From positions 3,968,001 to 4,032,000 of the forward strand of contig LR134353.1 in NCBI GenBank assembly GCA_900637135.1: DNA of 64,000 nucleotides, read 5' to 3'. The notes under the pieces were generated by a model. The model was not told the DNA's origin, ran no database searches, and was given only the letters and a program-made list of their open reading frames with translations. Source of the DNA: Mycolicibacterium flavescens. Its GTDB lineage: Bacteria > Actinomycetota > Actinomycetes > Mycobacteriales > Mycobacteriaceae. Below are positions 9,309 through 18,717 of the stretch, in pieces (the first letter of the stretch is position 1; each line of letters opens with the position of its first letter). Made by a program: the position numbers and the translations under genes.

Positions 9309-10775
9309 CTACGCCGAGAGTGTCTGGCTTTCGCGGCGGCCGAGCACCGAGTGACGGCGGCCGTAGAGGAAGTAGATGACGACACCGATCGCCATCCAGA
9401 TCAGGAAGCGGATCCACGTCAGCGCGGTGAGGTTCAGCATCAACCACACGCACGCCACGATCGAGGCGATCGGTAACCACGGCACGCCGGGCACCCGGAA
9501 GCCACGCTCCAAGTCGGGCCGGGAGCGTCGAAGCACGATCACGCCCGCGGACACCAGCACGAACGCGAACAGCGTCCCGATGTTGACCATCTCCTCGAGC
9601 TTGCCGATCGGGAACACCGACGCGGTGATGGCCACCAGCACGCCGACGATCAGCGTGATGCGCACCGGCGTGCCGTGACGTCCGGTCCTGGCCAGCCCAC
9701 GCGGAATCAAGCCGTCGCGCGACATCGCGAAGAACACCCGCGTCTGGCCGAGCACCAGCACGATCACCACTGTCGTCAGACCCGCGAGCGCACCGATCGA
9801 GATCACCTTTGCCGCCCAGTCGATCCCGTTGGCGCTGAATGCCGTTGCGAGGTTGGCTTTCTCCCCCGCCTCGCGCAGTTCGGTGTAGTGCACCATGCCG
9901 GTCAACACCAGGGCCACCGCGACGTAGAGCACCGTGACGATCCCGAGCGAGGCCAGGATGCCGCGGGAGACGTCGCGCTGCGGGTTCTTGGTCTCCTCCG
10001 CGGTGGTGGCCACGACGTCGAACCCGATGAACGCGAAGAACACGATGGAGGCGCCGGCCAACAAGCCGTACCACCCGTAGCTGCTGCCCTCGGCGCCGGT
10101 GATCAGCGAGAGCAGCGATTGGTCGGTCCCCCGTCCGCCTTCCCCGGGTTCGGCCGGCGGCACGAAGGGCGAATAGTTTGCCGCCTTGATGTAGAACGCC
10201 CCGACGGCGACGACCAGAAGCACCACGGCCACCTTGATCACGGTGATCGCCAGGCTGACGCCGGCGGAGAGCTTCGTCCCCAAGGCCAGGATGGTGGTGA
10301 CGAAGGCGATGATCAGCAGTGCGCCCCAATCCAATTGCACCACACCGAGATCCGCTGTCCCGCCGCCGAACTCGAACACCTCGCCGAGGTAACTCGACCA
10401 TCCCTTCGCGACCACCGCCGAGGCGACCGCGAACTCGAGGATCAGGTCCCAGCCGATGATCCAGGCGATGAACTCGCCGAATGTCGCGTAGGAGAACGTG
10501 TAGGCGCTGCCCGCGACCGGAACCGTGGAGGCGAACTCCGCGTAGCACAGCGCGGCCAACCCGCAGGCGATCGCGGCGAGGACGAACGAGATCGAGATCG
10601 CCGGCCCGGTGATGTTACCGGCGGTCGAGGCGGTGATCGTGAAGATACCCGCCCCGATCACTACGGACACCCCGAACACGGTGAGGTCCCACCAGTTCAG
10701 GTCCTTGCGTAACCGGGTGTCCGGGTCATCGGTGTCCGCGATCGACTGCTCCACCGACTTCGTCCGCCGAGCCAT
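9309..10775 (-). CDS. APC-family (cationic) amino-acid permease
   Basis: A 488-residue inner-membrane transporter with about twelve hydrophobic segments, matching the amino acid-polyamine-organocation superfamily; the counterpart of Rv3253c. Family signatures are seen in the first helix (VVIGAGIFTITAST) and in the segment FFAFIGFDVVATTAEETKNP, typical of cationic amino-acid transporters. Uptake of arginine, lysine or ornithine is a reasonable guess but the substrate is not readable from sequence. It is divergent from the FAD oxidoreductase gene and separated from alkB by 182 bases that contain the alkB promoter. Confidence 0.85.
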   Translation of the reverse strand: MARRTKSVEQSIADTDDPDTRLRKDLNWWDLTVFGVSVVIGAGIFTITASTAGNITGPAISISFVLAAIACGLAALCYAEFASTVPVAGSAYTFSYATFGEFIAWIIGWDLILEFAVASAVVAKGWSSYLGEVFEFGGGTADLGVVQLDWGALLIIAFVTTILALGTKLSAGVSLAITVIKVAVVLLVVAVGAFYIKAANYSPFVPPAEPGEGGRGTDQSLLSLITGAEGSSYGWYGLLAGASIVFFAFIGFDVVATTAEETKNPQRDVSRGILASLGIVTVLYVAVALVLTGMVHYTELREAGEKANLATAFSANGIDWAAKVISIGALAGLTTVVIVLVLGQTRVFFAMSRDGLIPRGLARTGRHGTPVRITLIVGVLVAITASVFPIGKLEEMVNIGTLFAFVLVSAGVIVLRRSRPDLERGFRVPGVPWLPIASIVACVWLMLNLTALTWIRFLIWMAIGVVIYFLYGRRHSVLGRRESQTLSA

Positions 10776-10829
10776 CGCACGTCCTCCCGTTGGGTCCGTT
10801 TCGGCAATCTACCGAGTACCGTGCACCCA

Positions 10830-12200
10830 ATGGGGCGGAGTTATAAACACGTGGCCGTGATCGGGGGCAGTCTCGCGGGCATGTGCGCGGCCCGGGTCCT
10901 CTCGGACGTCAGCGATCGGATCACCATCTACGAACGCGACGACCTGCCCGACGATCCCGCCAACCGCGCGGCCGTGCCGCAAGGCCGCCACGTGCATCTG
11001 CTGATGGCCCGCGGCGCCGAGGAGTTCGAAAGCCACTTCCCCGGCCTGCTCGCCGACATGGTGGCCGACGGGGTGCCGATCCTGGAGAACCGGCCCGACT
11101 GCATCCACTTCGGCGCGGCCGGCCACGTGCTCGGCACCGCACACCGGTTGCGCGACGAGTTCACCGCCTACGTGCCCAGCAGGCCGCAACTCGAATGGCA
11201 GATCCGCAAGCGGGTGAAGGACATCGACAACGTCGACTTCGTACACGCCGGCGTCGTCGAACCCGTCTACGACGCCGCGCTGGAGCGGGTGACCGGTGTG
11301 CTGCTCGATTCGGGTCAGATCGTCGACGCCGATCTGGTGGTCGACGCCGCCGGCCGAGGCACCCGACTGCCCGCGTGGCTGGAGAAGTGGGGTTACTCGC
11401 GGCCGGCCGAGGAAACGGTCGACGTCGGCATCGCCTACGCCAGCCACCAGTTCCACGTCCCCGAGGGCCTACTGGCCGAGAAGGTCGTGGTCGCAGGTGC
11501 TTCGCGAGAACAACCGCTCGGCATCGGCATGCTGTTCTACGAGGACGGCAACTGGAACGTCACAGCCTTCGGTGTGGGCAAGGTGCCGCCACCACAGACC
11601 GTCGAGCAGATCCTCGACCTGGCCGACGAGATCCTGCCACCGCACGTGTCGTCCGCGCTGCGCCAGGCCACCCCGCTGGGCGAGACGGCGTTTCACCGGT
11701 ATCCGACGAGTCGGTGGCGCCGCTACGACACCCTGGAGCGCTTCCCGGCGGGCATCATCCCGTTCGGCGACGCCGTGGTCAGCTTCAACCCGACATTCGG
11801 CCAGGGTATGACCATGACGGCGATCCAGGCCGGCAACCTGCGATCCGTGCTGGCATCCGGGGATCCGGACGTGGCCGGTCGGCTCGCGAAGGCGACCGCC
11901 AAGACGACGTGGCCGGTCTGGGTGATGACGGCCATCGGCGATCTTTCGCTGCACAATGCGACCGGCGAGTCGAAGTGGTGGTACAAGCCGGTCGGCGGGC
12001 TGTTCGATCAGTTCCTCGGCGCCGCGGAGACCGATCCCGTTCTCGCCGAGTGGTTTCTACGCCGGTTCAGCCTGCTCGACAGCCTCTACATGGTGCCGTC
12101 GCCGCGACTGGTGGGCCGCACCATCCGGCACAACCTGCGGCTGTGGCTGGCCGAGAAGCGGGCGGGCAAACAAGCGGTCAGGGTGCCTCAATCGGCGTGA
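10830..12200 (+). CDS. FAD-dependent oxidoreductase (Rv3254-like)
   Basis: A 456-residue flavoprotein of the PHBH/halogenase-like fold. A dinucleotide-binding GGSLAG follows the first beta strand (VAVIGGSLAGMCAARVL), and the distal GD motif appears in FGDAVVSFNPTFGQGM. Such proteins hydroxylate or otherwise oxidise small molecules; the substrate is unknown. The start MGRSYKH matches the mycobacterial relative as I recall it; a GTG three codons upstream is the alternative. There is almost no leader before it, so the message may be leaderless. It is in the same place and orientation as Rv3254. Confidence 0.8.
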   Translation: MGRSYKHVAVIGGSLAGMCAARVLSDVSDRITIYERDDLPDDPANRAAVPQGRHVHLLMARGAEEFESHFPGLLADMVADGVPILENRPDCIHFGAAGHVLGTAHRLRDEFTAYVPSRPQLEWQIRKRVKDIDNVDFVHAGVVEPVYDAALERVTGVLLDSGQIVDADLVVDAAGRGTRLPAWLEKWGYSRPAEETVDVGIAYASHQFHVPEGLLAEKVVVAGASREQPLGIGMLFYEDGNWNVTAFGVGKVPPPQTVEQILDLADEILPPHVSSALRQATPLGETAFHRYPTSRWRRYDTLERFPAGIIPFGDAVVSFNPTFGQGMTMTAIQAGNLRSVLASGDPDVAGRLAKATAKTTWPVWVMTAIGDLSLHNATGESKWWYKPVGGLFDQFLGAAETDPVLAEWFLRRFSLLDSLYMVPSPRLVGRTIRHNLRLWLAEKRAGKQAVRVPQSA

Positions 12201-12243
12201 ACCTCGCGCAAGCGGGTAATTTCGTGGCCATGACGGAGACGCG

Positions 12244-13194
12244 ATGAGCGCGGGACTGTTCGGGCTTCTCGACGACGTCGCGGTGCTGGCACGGTTGGCC
12301 GCCGCATCGGTCGACGACATCGGGGCGGCCGCGGGACGCGCGACCGCCAAGGCGGCGGGCGTCGTCATCGACGACACCGCCGTGACCCCGCAGTACGTTC
12401 ACGGGCTGGCCGCAGAGCGCGAACTGCCGATCATCAAGCGCATCGCGATCGGCTCCCTGCGCAACAAGCTGCTGTTCATCCTTCCCGCCGCGCTGTTGCT
12501 CAGCCAGTTCCTGCCATGGCTGCTGACACCGCTGCTGATGCTCGGCGCGACGTATCTGTGCTACGAGGGCGCCGAGAAGGTGTGGGGGCGTATACGGGGC
12601 CACGACCACCACGCCGCCCCCGTCGCGGAGGTGGGTGAGGACGCCGAGAAGTACATGGTGACGGGCGCCATCCGCACCGATTTCATCCTGTCGGCGGAGA
12701 TCATGGTGATCGCGCTGAACGAAGTGGCCGATCAGTCCTTCTGGCCGCGGCTGATCATCCTGATCGTCGTGGCGATCGTGATCACGATCGCGGTGTACGG
12801 CGTCGTCGCCGGCATCGTGAAGATGGACGACATCGGGCTGCGACTGGCTCAACGCAGTTCGACGTTCGCGCAGAAGATCGGCCGCGGCCTGGTGGCCGGG
12901 ATGCCGAAACTGCTTGCGGCGCTGTCACTCATCGGCACGGTCGCGATGCTGTGGGTCGGCGGCCATATCCTGCTGCTGGGAACCGACGAGTTGGGCTGGC
13001 ACCTGCCGTACGGCTTCGTGCACCACCTCGAGGAGATCGTCCGCGATGCCGTGGGCGGCGTCGGCGGCGTGCTGGCGTGGCTGGTCAACACGGCCGCGTC
13101 GGCGGTCATCGGCCTGGTGGTCGGCGCGATCGTCGTCGCGGTGGTGCATGTGTTGCCGTTCGGCCGCCGCCCCAAGGAGGACGCGGCGCACTGA
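12244..13194 (+). CDS. DUF808 (YedI-like) membrane protein
   Basis: An integral membrane protein of 316 residues of the DUF808 family, related to E. coli YedI, with no established function. The N-terminus MSAGLFGLLDDVAVLARLAAASVDD and the following KAAGVVIDDTAV are the family signature. Hydrophobic segments lie at about residues 75-100, 140-150, 165-200, 225-250 and 275-305. It follows the FAD oxidoreductase by 43 bases on the same strand and converges with manA, leaving only three bases between the genes. It is absent at this place in M. tuberculosis. Confidence 0.8.
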   Translation: MSAGLFGLLDDVAVLARLAAASVDDIGAAAGRATAKAAGVVIDDTAVTPQYVHGLAAERELPIIKRIAIGSLRNKLLFILPAALLLSQFLPWLLTPLLMLGATYLCYEGAEKVWGRIRGHDHHAAPVAEVGEDAEKYMVTGAIRTDFILSAEIMVIALNEVADQSFWPRLIILIVVAIVITIAVYGVVAGIVKMDDIGLRLAQRSSTFAQKIGRGLVAGMPKLLAALSLIGTVAMLWVGGHILLLGTDELGWHLPYGFVHHLEEIVRDAVGGVGGVLAWLVNTAASAVIGLVVGAIVVAVVHVLPFGRRPKEDAAH

Positions 13195-13197
13195 GCG

Positions 13198-14424
13198 TTA
13201 GATGCCGACCGTCGCGCGGAACAGCTTCGTCGGTTCGGTGGCCGCCAGCCGGATCGGCCCCTCGTCGGCGGGCACCCACGCCGCGGATCCCCGGGTCAGC
13301 GTGACGGTGCCACCCTTGGCGTGCACCACCGTCGAACCCTCGGCGCACAGCAACAGCTGCGGACCGTCGTGCCGCGTGGGCGCGTCGATTTCGTAACCGA
13401 GCCTGTCGGCGTCGATGTCGAGCACCGACAGCGAAAACTCCTGAGCCGGTGTGCGGTACACCCATTCGATGCCGTCTTCGACGTTTTCGGGCCGGACCAC
13501 CACGTCCTCGGCGGGCGTGAAGTCGAGCACCCGCAACAACTCGGGGACATCGACGTGCTTGGGCGTCAGCCCACCGCGTAACACGTTGTCGGAGTTGGCC
13601 ATCACCTCGACACCGACACCGCTGAGATAGGTGTGCAGGTTACCCGCGGGCAGGTAGATGCCTTCGCCGGGACTCAGGGTGATGCGGTTCAGCAACAGGG
13701 ACGCCAGCACACCGGCGTCACCGGGATACCGTTCGCCGAGTTCGAGCACCGTCTTTGCCTCGGCCGCGAATTCGTCTCTGCCCGAACACACGTAGTGGAT
13801 GGCCCCGTCGATCACCGCGGGCACCAAGACGTCGACATCGGGTTGCGGCGCGGTGATCCAGGTCGTGAACAGCGCGCGCAGTCCGTCACCGTCCGGTTGA
13901 CCGGAGAGCAGGTTGACGAACGGATCGAGATCGCTGACCTCGAGCGCACGCATCAACTCGATGGTCCGGGCCACCGGCCGGAAGCCGGCGAGCGCCTCGA
14001 ACGGCCGCACGGCGACGATCAATTCGGGCTTGTGGCTGGGGTCGCGGTAGTTGCGGTTGGGTGCCGAGACCGGGATACCGAGCCTGTTCTCCCGTTCATA
14101 GCCCTCCACCGCCTGCTCGGCGCTGGGATGCGCCTGCAGCGAGAGCGGCTCGTCAGCGGCCAGCACCTTGACCAGAAACGGCAGCGCCTCGCCGAAGCGC
14201 GCGCAGACCGCCGCGCCCAACTGCCCCTCGGGATCGTCACGCAGCGCATCCAGTAGCGAAAGCTCACCGGCTTCGGTCTCCAACATGGCCGGGTCACCGG
14301 GATGGGCGCCGAACCAGAGCTCGGCTTCGGGATGTGCTGTGGGACTGGGCTTTCCAGTGAACTCGGCAATGTCCGTGCGCGAACCCCAGGCATAGGTCCG
14401 CACCGCTCCGCGTAGCAAGTGCAC
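13198..14424 (-). CDS. manA: Mannose-6-phosphate isomerase, class I
   Basis: Interconverts fructose-6-phosphate and mannose-6-phosphate, feeding GDP-mannose for PIM, LAM and mannoprotein synthesis. The 408-residue protein has the zinc site of type I enzymes: QAHP (97-100), Glu134 in HKPELIVA, and a histidine in NLHTYLSG near residue 266. The GTG start VHLLRGAVRTYAWG begins the conserved first strand. It is the last gene of the pmmA-SIS-manA group, four bases after the SIS-like gene, so the three are probably one transcript. Confidence 0.95.
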   Translation of the reverse strand: MHLLRGAVRTYAWGSRTDIAEFTGKPSPTAHPEAELWFGAHPGDPAMLETEAGELSLLDALRDDPEGQLGAAVCARFGEALPFLVKVLAADEPLSLQAHPSAEQAVEGYERENRLGIPVSAPNRNYRDPSHKPELIVAVRPFEALAGFRPVARTIELMRALEVSDLDPFVNLLSGQPDGDGLRALFTTWITAPQPDVDVLVPAVIDGAIHYVCSGRDEFAAEAKTVLELGERYPGDAGVLASLLLNRITLSPGEGIYLPAGNLHTYLSGVGVEVMANSDNVLRGGLTPKHVDVPELLRVLDFTPAEDVVVRPENVEDGIEWVYRTPAQEFSLSVLDIDADRLGYEIDAPTRHDGPQLLLCAEGSTVVHAKGGTVTLTRGSAAWVPADEGPIRLAATEPTKLFRATVGI

Positions 14425-14428
14425 TTGG

Positions 14429-15538
14429 CTAACCTCGAACTAGTTTCAGGTAGACGGCGGTCATCTCCAAGCGGACGGCGAGCATGGCCAACTGTTGTTC
14501 CATGCTGCCCGCCGCCGTCGACGCGTCCGGCACGGCTGCTGCCTCCGGCAGTTCCGGCACGTCCTGGGCGCTGATCACATCGACATCGTCCAGATCCGCG
14601 GCCCGGGCGGCGACGATCGGTTGCTCGGCATCGGTGGTGAGCACGAATGTGCGCATCCGCCGGGGAAGCGGACCGTCGATCTGTTCGTCGTGGAACATCG
14701 ACTGCTCCCGGTCCGCCGCCGACGTGCCTCCCATGCCGCCGCGCAGCACCACGAGCGCATCGGCGAAGCCGGCGGCGGCCACGACCCGATGGGCGACGCG
14801 CAACATGGTGGCCGCGCAGTGCCGGGCCAGCGCCAGCGTCGCCGCGCTGTCGCCGGCCAGCACCACTTCGCGCTCCGACATCCGTTCGGCCAGTGTCTTG
14901 GCCGGATTGGTGAACAGCTCTCGGTTCGCGCTGTTGCGAAGCGCCTCGGCGTCGAGTTCGTCGGCCATCGCGTGGAGATCGACGTGCATGGTGGGGTCGA
15001 CGACGTCGAGGGTGGCCAGGCCTGCGGCGAGGTAGCGCACGAACCCGAAGTCGTCGGGCACCCACACCCTGGGCGACAGCACCGCCGCCCGCCCGGCCGC
15101 GACGTCGCGCAGCGGCCCTTCATACGGCGCGGCGACCACGATGCGCGCCCCGCGGCGCACTCCGGTGGCGGCCGCGTTCACCAGAGCGGGATCGCCCGGG
15201 TCATCGCCCGCGACGACCAAGACATCCAATGGGCCGATCCACGGCGGCACCTCGGAGGCGACGACGATGGGCGCGGCCACCGATCCGCCCCATGCCGAAG
15301 CGAGCAGCGATCCGGCAGTCTCCGCATTGCCGCGACCGGCGACCCAGATCACCGTCCGCGGTGTCCCGTCGGTGCGCAGCGAATCGAGTTCGCCCTCCGC
15401 GAGCGCGGCGGCGGTGGCACGCACCTGGGCGCCCGCCATCGACGCGGCGCGCAGCAGCCCGTCGCGGTCGGCGCCGAGCAGTGCGTCGACGTCGTCGAGG
15501 TCGATGATGGCGGCCGAAGGAGACGGCCCGGTGGTCAC
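14429..15538 (-). CDS. SIS/phosphosugar isomerase-like protein (Rv3256c-like)
   Basis: A 369-residue protein of the conserved mycobacterial Rv3256c type, sometimes called TobH. Two halves resemble sugar-isomerase (SIS) domains: the first around VIWVAGRGNAETAGSLL and PLDVLVVAGDDPGDPALV, the second in the C-terminal half. The typical Ser/Thr phosphate-binding loop is altered, so catalysis is uncertain. It lies between phosphomannomutase and mannose-6-phosphate isomerase and its GTG start overlaps the pmmA stop. A role in mannose-phosphate metabolism is therefore likely but inferred from context. Confidence 0.8.
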   Translation of the reverse strand: MTTGPSPSAAIIDLDDVDALLGADRDGLLRAASMAGAQVRATAAALAEGELDSLRTDGTPRTVIWVAGRGNAETAGSLLASAWGGSVAAPIVVASEVPPWIGPLDVLVVAGDDPGDPALVNAAATGVRRGARIVVAAPYEGPLRDVAAGRAAVLSPRVWVPDDFGFVRYLAAGLATLDVVDPTMHVDLHAMADELDAEALRNSANRELFTNPAKTLAERMSEREVVLAGDSAATLALARHCAATMLRVAHRVVAAAGFADALVVLRGGMGGTSAADREQSMFHDEQIDGPLPRRMRTFVLTTDAEQPIVAARAADLDDVDVISAQDVPELPEAAAVPDASTAAGSMEQQLAMLAVRLEMTAVYLKLVRG

Positions 15539-16932
15539 GTGACCACCTCGGAGTTGGACGGGAGTCGCCCACGGACGGTGTCGGAGACCTGTCCGACGAT
15601 CCGGTCGACCTCGTCGGTAATGCGGGCTTCGACGTTGAGTCGCAGCAGCGGTTCGGTGTTGGACATGCGCAGGTTGAACCAGGTGCCCTCACCGAGGTCG
15701 ACGGTTACACCGTCGAGGTGGTCGATGGAGTGGATCCGGTTGCCGAACGATTTGAGCACCTCGTCGACGCACCGCTCGGCGTCGGCGACGGTGAAGTTGA
15801 TCTCGCCGGACGCCTCGTAGCGCTGGTAGTCGGCCATCATCTCCGACAGCGGCCGGTGTTGTTCGCCGAGCGCGGCCAATACGTGCAGGGCGGCCAGCAT
15901 TCCGGAGTCGGCGCCCCAGAAGTCGCGGAAGTAGTAGTGCGCCGAATGTTCTCCGCCGAAGATCGCACCGGTCTCGGCCATCAGCGCCTTGATATAGGAG
16001 TGCCCGACACGGCTGCGAACCGGCGTACCGCCGCGCTCCGTCACCAGTTCGGGCACTGCCCGCGAGGTGATCAGGTTGTGAATCACCGTGGCGCCGATCT
16101 CCCTGCCGAGTTCCCGCGCAGCGACCAACGCGGTCACCGCTGACGGCGAGACCGGATGCCCTTTCTCGTCGACGACGAAACACCGGTCGGCGTCGCCGTC
16201 GAACGCCAGGCCGATATCGGCGCCGGTCTGCAGGACGAAGGCCTGAAGATCGGTCAGGTTCGCCGGATCCAGCGGATTGGCTTCGTGATTGGGGAACGTG
16301 CCGTCGAGTTCGAAGTACAGCGGCTCCAGCGTGATACCCGAGATCGGTCCGAGCACCGCGGGCGTGGTGTGGCCTGCCATGCCGTTGCCCGCGTCGACGG
16401 CGACCTTGAGCGGTCGCAGGTCGGCAAGGCTCACCAGCGAGCGCAGGAACTCGCCGTAGTCGGCCAACACGTCGCGGTCGCTGATCGTGCCGTCCGCACC
16501 GTCGTAGCCGGGGACGCCGGCGATGACCTCTTCGGCGATGGTCGACAGGCCGGTGTCCTTGCCCACGGGTTTGGCGCCGGCGCGACAGAGCTTGATGCCG
16601 TTGTAGGCGGCCGGGTTGTGGCTGGCGGTGAACATCGCGCCGGGGCAGTCCATGAGGCCCGACGCGAAGTACAGCTGGTCGGTCGAGGCGAGTCCGATCC
16701 GCACCACGTCGAGGCCCTGGGCGGTCACGCCGTCGGCGAACGCGTCCGCCAGTGCGGGTGAGCTGGCCCGCATGTCGTAGCCGACGACGACCTGCGAGGC
16801 GCTGTCTCGGACGAGGCGGGCGAAGGCGCCGCCCACGTCGGCGACGAACGACTCGTCGAGTTCCGTACCGACCAAGCCGCGCACGTCATAAGCCTTGATG
16901 ACGCGATGAACCGCCGCGGCGGGCCGGGACAT
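15535..16932 (-). CDS. pmmA: Phosphomannomutase
   Basis: Converts mannose-6-phosphate to mannose-1-phosphate, the precursor of GDP-mannose. The 465-residue alpha-D-phosphohexomutase has the phosphoserine loop TASHNP (Ser104), the Mg-binding DGDADR (245-250) and the sugar-binding GGEHSAHYYF. The start MSRPAAAVHR is preceded by an AAGGAG ribosome binding site; the ATG six codons upstream would place that site inside the gene. First gene of the pmmA-SIS-manA cluster, matching Rv3257c. Confidence 0.95.
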   Translation of the reverse strand: MSRPAAAVHRVIKAYDVRGLVGTELDESFVADVGGAFARLVRDSASQVVVGYDMRASSPALADAFADGVTAQGLDVVRIGLASTDQLYFASGLMDCPGAMFTASHNPAAYNGIKLCRAGAKPVGKDTGLSTIAEEVIAGVPGYDGADGTISDRDVLADYGEFLRSLVSLADLRPLKVAVDAGNGMAGHTTPAVLGPISGITLEPLYFELDGTFPNHEANPLDPANLTDLQAFVLQTGADIGLAFDGDADRCFVVDEKGHPVSPSAVTALVAARELGREIGATVIHNLITSRAVPELVTERGGTPVRSRVGHSYIKALMAETGAIFGGEHSAHYYFRDFWGADSGMLAALHVLAALGEQHRPLSEMMADYQRYEASGEINFTVADAERCVDEVLKSFGNRIHSIDHLDGVTVDLGEGTWFNLRMSNTEPLLRLNVEARITDEVDRIVGQVSDTVRGRLPSNSEVVT

Positions 16933-16999
16933 TAGGACTCCTTGTGACACGGACTACTACTGGCGCCAGCCTAACGGTCCGGCCAGACGTGCACGTCGG

Positions 17000-17419
17000 C
17001 TAGTCGGTGGGGTCCGGCAGCACCCGCAGATGGCCTCGGCGGCGGCCGTTGGACTCGGGTCGCCTGGCAGGCGGCGCCATCAGCGAGCCTCCAGGTGCAC
17101 CGGTGACGGGGTCGGAGAACCCGGTCGCCATCCGGTTGATCGGCGGAGCGACGTCGCGCCCCTCCCGGACCGCATCGGCCAGCGCGACGAGGTCGTCTTC
17201 GTCGGGGTGTGAGGGCAGCGGGCCGGCGTGCCGCACCAGTTCCCACCCGCGGGGCGCGGTGACGCGGCCGGCGTGCACGACGCACAGGTCCCATGAATGC
17301 GGTTCGGCCACCGTCGCGAGGGGGCCGACGACCGCCGTGGAGTCGGCGTAGACGAATGTCAGCGTCGCGACCGCATAGTGCGGACACCCGGGCCGGCAGC
17401 AGCGACGGGGAACGTTCAC
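17000..17419 (-). CDS. DUF3499 family protein
   Basis: A 139-residue protein of the actinobacterial DUF3499 family, of unknown function; equivalent to Rv3258c. The N-terminal 60 residues are conserved and carry a likely metal site: Cys7, Cys8, Cys12, then Cys46 and His49 in WDLCVVHAGR. The C-terminal half is basic, proline-rich and probably disordered. It lies 67 bases upstream of pmmA on the same strand and is divergent from the metallopeptidase-like gene. Confidence 0.85.
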   Translation of the reverse strand: MNVPRRCCRPGCPHYAVATLTFVYADSTAVVGPLATVAEPHSWDLCVVHAGRVTAPRGWELVRHAGPLPSHPDEDDLVALADAVREGRDVAPPINRMATGFSDPVTGAPGGSLMAPPARRPESNGRRRGHLRVLPDPTD

Positions 17420-17534
17420 AGCGGAAGGCTATCGTGGCCGCACTCCGCATGCCGCCGGACACGCGCAGCCTGCCGACGGCCGATCTCGAACCGTTACGAT
17501 CCAGTTCATCGCGCACGAAAGGAGCACCCAAGCG

Positions 17535-17999
17535 GTGGCCAAGCGTGGACACATGCGCGCGCGCCGGGGTCGCGGGATGCGCGGGCCGTTACTCCCCCCG
17601 ACCGTGCCGGGCTGGCGCAGTCGCGCCGAGAGGTTCGACATGGCGGTGCTGGAGGCCTACGAGCCGATCGAGCGGCGTTGGCAGGACCGGCTGGCGACAC
17701 TGGACGTCGCGGTGGACGAGATACCACGCATTGCGCCCAAGGATCCCGACAGTGTGCAGTGGCCGCCGGAAGTGATCGCCGACGGGCCGATCGCGCTGGC
17801 CCGGCTGATCCCGGCGGGCGTGGACGTCAGGGGGAACGCAACACGCGCGCGAATTGTGCTGTTTCGCAAGCCAATCGAGCGGCGGGCCAAGGATTCAGTC
17901 GAGCTCGAGGAGCTGCTGCATGAAATCCTGGTGGCTCAGGTCGCCACATATCTGGGCGTCGAGCCTTCCGTCATCGACCCGACGATCGACGACGACTGA
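17535..17999 (+). CDS. Metallopeptidase-family (zincin-like) protein, degenerate active site
   Basis: A 154-residue protein of the small zincin-like family (Zincin_1, DUF1025), equivalent to Rv3259. The GTG start is supported by a GAAAGGAGC ribosome binding site. A basic N-terminus is followed by the domain. The expected HExxH motif is present only as HE (residues 129-130) in LLHEILVAQVATYLG: the second histidine is a valine. It may therefore not bind zinc in the classical way. The role is unknown. It converges with whiB2, ending nine bases from it. Confidence 0.75.
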   Translation: MAKRGHMRARRGRGMRGPLLPPTVPGWRSRAERFDMAVLEAYEPIERRWQDRLATLDVAVDEIPRIAPKDPDSVQWPPEVIADGPIALARLIPAGVDVRGNATRARIVLFRKPIERRAKDSVELEELLHEILVAQVATYLGVEPSVIDPTIDDD

Positions 18000-18008
18000 T
18001 CTCGCGGC

Positions 18009-18404
18009 TCAGATGATTCCGCGCTTGAGGCGGCGACGCTCGCGCTCTGACAGGCCGCCCCAGATCCCGAAGCGCTCGTCATGCGCCAACGCGTAATCCA
18101 GGCAGGCGTCGCGCACCTCGCAGCCCTGGCAGATGCGCTTGGCTTCGCGCGTCGAGCCGCCCTTCTCCGGAAAGAACGCCTCGGGGTCGGTTTGGGCGCA
18201 CAGCGCCTTCTCCTGCCAGAGTTCGTCCTCCGGTGTCAGTGCCGGCGCCACATCGATCGGGTCGGGCACCAAACTCAGCTGGGGACGCCGGGGCGTCTCA
18301 ACCGGTGCCGGTTCCGAATGGGCGTGCGGCGCGCTGTCTACTGAGCCGAAGACTCGGCTGTCGAACCGAACCAGACGATCGAAATCGCCGTACTCAAAAG
18401 ACAT
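18009..18404 (-). CDS. whiB2: WhiB-family iron-sulfur transcription regulator WhiB2
   Basis: A [4Fe-4S] regulatory protein needed for septation in mycobacteria (called WhmD in M. smegmatis). The 131 residues contain the four cluster cysteines: Cys69, Cys92, Cys95 and Cys101 in the C-x22-C-x2-C-x5-C pattern. The GIWGG turn follows at 113-117, then the basic DNA-binding tail RERRRLKRG. The start MSFEYGD is fixed by a GAGGAGG ribosome binding site; a longer reading frame extends upstream but is not needed. It is in the same place as Rv3260c, divergent from fbiA. Confidence 0.96.
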   Translation of the reverse strand: MSFEYGDFDRLVRFDSRVFGSVDSAPHAHSEPAPVETPRRPQLSLVPDPIDVAPALTPEDELWQEKALCAQTDPEAFFPEKGGSTREAKRICQGCEVRDACLDYALAHDERFGIWGGLSERERRRLKRGII

Positions 18405-18717
18405 CTTCCGCCTCCTCACCTGGTCTCGTTGATCCCCTATAAGTGGCCCGCAGAGATGCGGAACACTTCCAATTCGAACAAGTGATCGAATCTCGGTCTG
18501 CGGCACCGGAACCGGATGGCCTACCGGGAAATGACACTGCTGTGATTACACACGCGTCAGTCGCCCTGGTCAAGCTCTAGAACAGGAATTCATACCATTC
18601 CGTGATCGAAATACGGCGAGTCGTGACCTCGGCGTGTCCATCACACTCCCGCCCACCGGCCCGGGCCGCCACTCCTGCCCGTACCGAATTCGGTTGGACG
18701 GCCTACGCTCGGTCGAT
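18405..18717. other. Divergent promoter region of whiB2 and fbiA
   Basis: 313 bases with no gene, holding the control regions of whiB2 (minus) and fbiA (plus). On the minus strand a TATAGG lies about 33 bases before the whiB2 start and a small CCGCA-GAGA-TGCGG hairpin is just upstream of it (18448-18461). For fbiA only weak -35/-10 candidates (TGGTCA, then CATACC) are seen. Long leaders are known for whiB2 genes, but I cannot fix a transcription start. Confidence 0.4.

Noticed and set aside
9169-10548. A 459-codon minus-strand frame inside the permease gene
   Set aside because: It is a +1 shadow of the amino-acid permease, which has the twelve-helix pattern in its own frame.
12214-12219. GGGTAA before the DUF808 gene as a SigF promoter
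   Set aside because: No GTTT element at 15-17 bases; only isolated -10 similarity.
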